Positions 61,388 through 64,000 of a DNA stretch of 64,000 bases are shown piece after piece (positions within the stretch are counted from its first letter, which is position 1; each line of letters begins with the position of its first letter). Below the pieces are notes generated by a model. It was not told the origin of the DNA and did no database searches. It worked only from the letters and a program-made list of their open reading frames with translations. This stretch comes from Armatimonadota bacterium (GTDB lineage: Bacteria; Armatimonadota; UBA5829; DTJY01). The translations under genes were made by a program, and so were the position numbers. The stretch is taken from NCBI GenBank assembly GCA_023511795.1, contig JAIMAU010000001.1:1-64000 (forward strand). Reading direction: 5' to 3'.

Positions 61388-62929
61388 ATGAAGTCTAATG
61401 TAATAGCTATTACTTTGGCATTGATTTTAATCATATCAAGTTCCTGTTTTGCTGCTAAAGAACCCAATGCTCCAAATCGCCCTTTGGTATTGATTGTCCC
61501 AATCACGCTCACAGTGGATGGGAAAGATTCCCCGAGCGACCCTGACGTTATAGCTGCGGTATCGAAGCTAATGGCGGAAAGTGGTAAAGTTGACACGCTT
61601 ATATTTGACCCCGATTTGCCAACTGTCACTAGAGCGGTATTCGAGGGAAAGTTGAAATCGGAGGTAATCAGGAAAGTTTCGGATGCATCGAGGGCAATGG
61701 AGATTGGGCGTGCGCTTAACGTCGGTTATACTCTTATATGCCGGGGAACAGTTGTAGGAAATCAAGTAGATGTGGCTCTCGAACTGCTTAAAATTCCGTC
61801 TGGTGGCAGATGGGTTGCTACCTCTGGTAGTCTTATTGCCGAGGGGATGGGCTCCATAGCTGATATTAATAGAAAGAACGCAATTTTGACGGCGGCAAGC
61901 TCTGCTGTATCCCAGATTGCCATTATGGCTTTTGGAGGGGCTGTAGCTCAACCTACCGATAAACCAGCTGAATATGTGCCAGTGGTGGCGGTGCCGAAGA
62001 TTTCCGAGCCGAAGCCACGCAACATTCAGGTTGAATATGAACAACACGTAAAACAGGCGAATGAATATATTCAGAAGAACGATTTAATTAATGGCATTCA
62101 TGAATTGCGAGAGGCAATTAACCTTAATCCATCGAATTCGGAGAGTCGCGTCAAGCTTGCGGAACTCTATTGGAAATTTGGAATGGTGGATGAAGCGATT
62201 GACGAGTGCCGCCGGGGGTTGCTTTTTAAGAAGGACGATGCATCGCTTATAACTGCGTTAGTTCAGTATTATATGACAACAGGTAATCTTGAGGAAGCCG
62301 CCGAGGAATGCCAAAAAATTTTGCAGCTCGAGCCGCAAAATGTTAAAGTCCGCCTTAGTCTTGGGGATATTTATTGGAACCAGGGCAAGATTGACGAGGC
62401 GGTAAAGACTTACGAGGAAGCAGCGGAGCTCAATCAAAAAGATGCCGCGCCACATGAAAAGTTGTACAAACTATATGCTGCAAAGCGTATGTATGCGGAG
62501 GCGCTGAAACATTTAGTCAAGGCTAAAGAAGTGGCGCTTGGTGATAATCCAACTGCTGCCGAACGCCATGGGGTTCTCGCTCAAATTTTGGAAGAGCGAT
62601 TCAATGCAGTATTAGAGAAACTAAAAGTTGCATCCGAAGACTATAGCCGGCAGAAGCTCAGCAGGGAAGACTATTACCAAGAATGCAAAGATGCTGATGC
62701 AGAGGCAGAGGGGCTTGCGACGTTTATTTCAAGCCAAAATAGCTCTGACAATCTAAAAGAGGTGCTTCCCAGAGCTGTGCTTGCGACAAGTCTTCTAGCT
62801 CAAGCAACTGGCAGCCTAGTCTTATATCTTGAAACCGAAAAAAAACAGTATATGGAGCAGGCGTCGATTTTACAGGATGAAGCAAAAGCAGAGTTAGCAG
62901 CCTTTCTCAGCGCAATAAGGCAAAGATAA
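61388..62929 (+). CDS. exported protein with N-terminal alpha/beta domain and TPR repeats
   Basis: A 513-residue exported protein with signal peptide MKSNVIAITLALILIISSSC (possibly a lipoprotein, Cys at 20 without a strong lipobox). Residues about 30-180 form an alpha/beta domain (PLVLIVPITLTVDG, VGYTLICRGTVVGNQVDVALELL) that resembles the N-terminal region of CsgG/GNA1162-like lipoproteins in secondary structure only. TPR units cover about 215-380 (LREAINLNPSN, ECRRGLLFKKDD, ECQKILQLEPQN). The C-terminal third is helical. It likely acts with the upstream zinc-ribbon TPR protein in the envelope. Confidence 0.78.
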   Translation: MKSNVIAITLALILIISSSCFAAKEPNAPNRPLVLIVPITLTVDGKDSPSDPDVIAAVSKLMAESGKVDTLIFDPDLPTVTRAVFEGKLKSEVIRKVSDASRAMEIGRALNVGYTLICRGTVVGNQVDVALELLKIPSGGRWVATSGSLIAEGMGSIADINRKNAILTAASSAVSQIAIMAFGGAVAQPTDKPAEYVPVVAVPKISEPKPRNIQVEYEQHVKQANEYIQKNDLINGIHELREAINLNPSNSESRVKLAELYWKFGMVDEAIDECRRGLLFKKDDASLITALVQYYMTTGNLEEAAEECQKILQLEPQNVKVRLSLGDIYWNQGKIDEAVKTYEEAAELNQKDAAPHEKLYKLYAAKRMYAEALKHLVKAKEVALGDNPTAAERHGVLAQILEERFNAVLEKLKVASEDYSRQKLSREDYYQECKDADAEAEGLATFISSQNSSDNLKEVLPRAVLATSLLAQATGSLVLYLETEKKQYMEQASILQDEAKAELAAFLSAIRQR

Positions 62930-62973
62930 CATAAAAGTTTAGTCAAATGTCTTTTATGGAGAGAGGTTTTGTA

Positions 62974-63213
62974 ATGAATGGAGTTGCATCCGCCGGCAAG
63001 ACAATTATTGCCATAGGGGTGTTGTTGATAGTAATCGGCGGGATTATTCTCCTGCTGTCGAAGGTTTCGGGCGGGCGAGGACATCCGTTGCCCGGTGATA
63101 TAGCCATTCGGTGGGGAAATGTAAGGATTTATTTCCCAATTGTTACCAGCATAGTGATTAGCATTGTGCTGACACTGCTTTTCATGGTTTTCTCATGGTT
63201 GAGCAGAAAATAA
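62974..63213 (+). CDS. DUF2905 small membrane protein
   Basis: A 79-residue inner-membrane protein of the DUF2905 family. Two helices (TIIAIGVLLIVIGGIILLL and IVTSIVISIVLTLLFMVF) flank the conserved GHPLPGDIAIRWGNVRIYFP loop. The family usually lies beside queA or ruvB, as here; the role is unknown. The ATG at 62974 with AGAGG 7 bases upstream is preferred over the in-frame ATG at 62947. Confidence 0.88.
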   Translation: MNGVASAGKTIIAIGVLLIVIGGIILLLSKVSGGRGHPLPGDIAIRWGNVRIYFPIVTSIVISIVLTLLFMVFSWLSRK

Positions 63214-63226
63214 ATGTAGCAGGACC

Positions 63227-64000
63227 ATGCGGCTAAGCGAGTTTGATTATGATTTGCCGCCTGAGCTTATCGCTCAGGAGCCGCTGCCGGAAAGGGATAA
63301 ATCAAGGCTGCTCGTATTGTTTCGCAAAACGGGCCGCATCGAACACCGATATTTTTATAATCTTCCTGAGTACCTGAATCCTGGCGACCTTCTGGTGATG
63401 AACAACACGAGAGTAACTGCTAAGCGGCTCAGGGGAGTTAAGCCAACAGGCGGCAAAGTCGAGGCTCTTTTGCTACACGAGGTCGGCCCAAATAAGTGGG
63501 AGGCATTAGTCAAACCTGGTAGACGAGTTGAGCCTGGCACGGTTATAAACTTTGGCGATAATTTGAGTGCCGAAGTGATTGCCCGGACAAAAGAAGGTGG
63601 TCGCATCCTTGATTTTGGCGATGTTCCAGAGGTGAGAGAGGCAATCGAGCGGATCGGAGAAGTACCTCTGCCGCCATATATAAAAAAGGAACTTAGGTTA
63701 GCAGAAAGATACCAGACAGTTTACGCGCAGGTTCCAGGTTCAGCAGCAGCGCCAACTGCAGGTCTCCATTTTACGCCGAGGCTTATTTCGAAGATACGCG
63801 AAAAGGGGGTCGAAATAGCGTTCGTAACCCTCAACGTTGGCGTTGCAACGTTTCGGCCAGTAAAGACTGAGCTGATTGCCGAACATCCGATGCATCGCGA
63901 GATGATTTCTGTCTCTCCAAAAGCTGCAGAGATGGTAAATTCGGCCAAAGGGCGCATAATTGCAGTTGGAACGACTACCGCAAGGGCGCTTGAAAGTGCG
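63227..64000 (+). CDS. queA: S-adenosylmethionine:tRNA ribosyltransferase-isomerase (runs past the window end)
   Basis: The first 258 codons of QueA, which transfers ribose from S-adenosylmethionine to preQ1 in tRNA to form epoxyqueuosine. Family landmarks: MRLSEFDYDLPPELIAQEP, VMNNTRVTAKRLRG, a KPGRRVEPG stretch, PLPPYIKK, ERYQTVYAQVPGSAAAPTAGLHFT and VTLNVGVATFRPVKTE. The frame is open to the last base. AGGA lies just before the ATG. It starts 13 bases after DUF2905 and is probably in the same operon. Confidence 0.97.
   Translation, partial: MRLSEFDYDLPPELIAQEPLPERDKSRLLVLFRKTGRIEHRYFYNLPEYLNPGDLLVMNNTRVTAKRLRGVKPTGGKVEALLLHEVGPNKWEALVKPGRRVEPGTVINFGDNLSAEVIARTKEGGRILDFGDVPEVREAIERIGEVPLPPYIKKELRLAERYQTVYAQVPGSAAAPTAGLHFTPRLISKIREKGVEIAFVTLNVGVATFRPVKTELIAEHPMHREMISVSPKAAEMVNSAKGRIIAVGTTTARALESA

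Noticed and set aside
1-64000. CRISPR arrays, prophage or intact insertion sequences
   Set aside because: No evenly spaced direct repeats, no cas, integrase or transposase motif seen on either strand.

Overview
The window is a 64 kb stretch of a heterotrophic, saccharolytic bacterium with many secreted proteins. Housekeeping genes (queA, hisG, surE, lepB, galE, an archaeal-type apgM) are bacterial in style, start codons often follow GGAGG-type ribosome sites, and base composition is mid-range. Many exported TPR, beta-propeller and glycoside-hydrolase-like proteins, a metallophosphatase fused to a tetraheme cytochrome, and GH4, GH99-like, GH130 and GH172 enzymes would suit Armatimonadota or a similar poorly cultured lineage. 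That placement is inference from gene content only.

Layout. (1) 1-4.65 kb: a tRNA-Val(GAC), a small EF-Tu-domain-II-like protein, then a wrecked glycerate kinase. Its first part (584-1030) and last part (4277-4650) flank about 3.2 kb of GC-richer DNA carrying two frameshifted genes and one intact exported protein. (2) 4.6-8.7 kb, minus strand: a WYL regulator, galE and a secreted subtilisin. (3) 9-30 kb: a secretome cluster. Three GHL10-type glycosidase-like proteins, three Amidase_3-type proteins and one clan-A-like TIM-barrel protein are present; six of the seven end in one or two golvesin/xanthan-lyase-CBD-like domains (eight copies in all). They are interspersed with a TPR protein and a tandemly duplicated pair of genes (secreted LEYKFK-type protein plus PD40 beta-propeller). 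Leaders and gene ends in this cluster are unusually structured: hairpins follow the stop codons, and five leaders hold an extra near-perfect Shine-Dalgarno with a micro-ORF. (4) 30-38 kb: GH172, GH130, signal peptidase I, an M20 peptidase, Gfo/Idh oxidoreductase, class III aminotransferase and a UroD-like methyltransferase. (5) 38.25-38.77 kb: a gene-free stretch with two tandem putative small RNAs, the first behind a sigma-54-type promoter, and a LacI-type palindrome. (6) 38.8-49.3 kb: a sugar ABC importer without ATPase, a secretin-N0-like lipoprotein, an M48 protease, the metallophosphatase-cytochrome, apgM, and a GlcNAc-kinase-like plus GH4 operon behind a perfect TGCAAACGTTTGCA operator. 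(7) 49.3-64 kb: DUF362-ferredoxin, DUF4139, surE with two metal-ligand-poor amidohydrolase-fold proteins, a secreted GH99-like protein, a further LEYKFK-type protein, a degenerate HD-GYP protein, hisG, two TPR proteins, DUF2905 and the start of queA.

How it may work together. Amidase_3 enzymes remove stem peptides from peptidoglycan, and the GHL10 protein DigH of E. coli cuts the denuded glycan strands this leaves. A cluster that puts one shared carbohydrate-binding-like module on both enzyme types looks like an extracellular system for processing peptidoglycan or a related glycan, with the golvesin-like module standing where SPOR domains stand in Proteobacteria. The leaders suggest post-transcriptional control, and the two small RNAs carry C/U-rich anti-Shine-Dalgarno 5' segments that could act on them. 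These links are hypotheses. No CRISPR array, phage or intact insertion sequence was seen.
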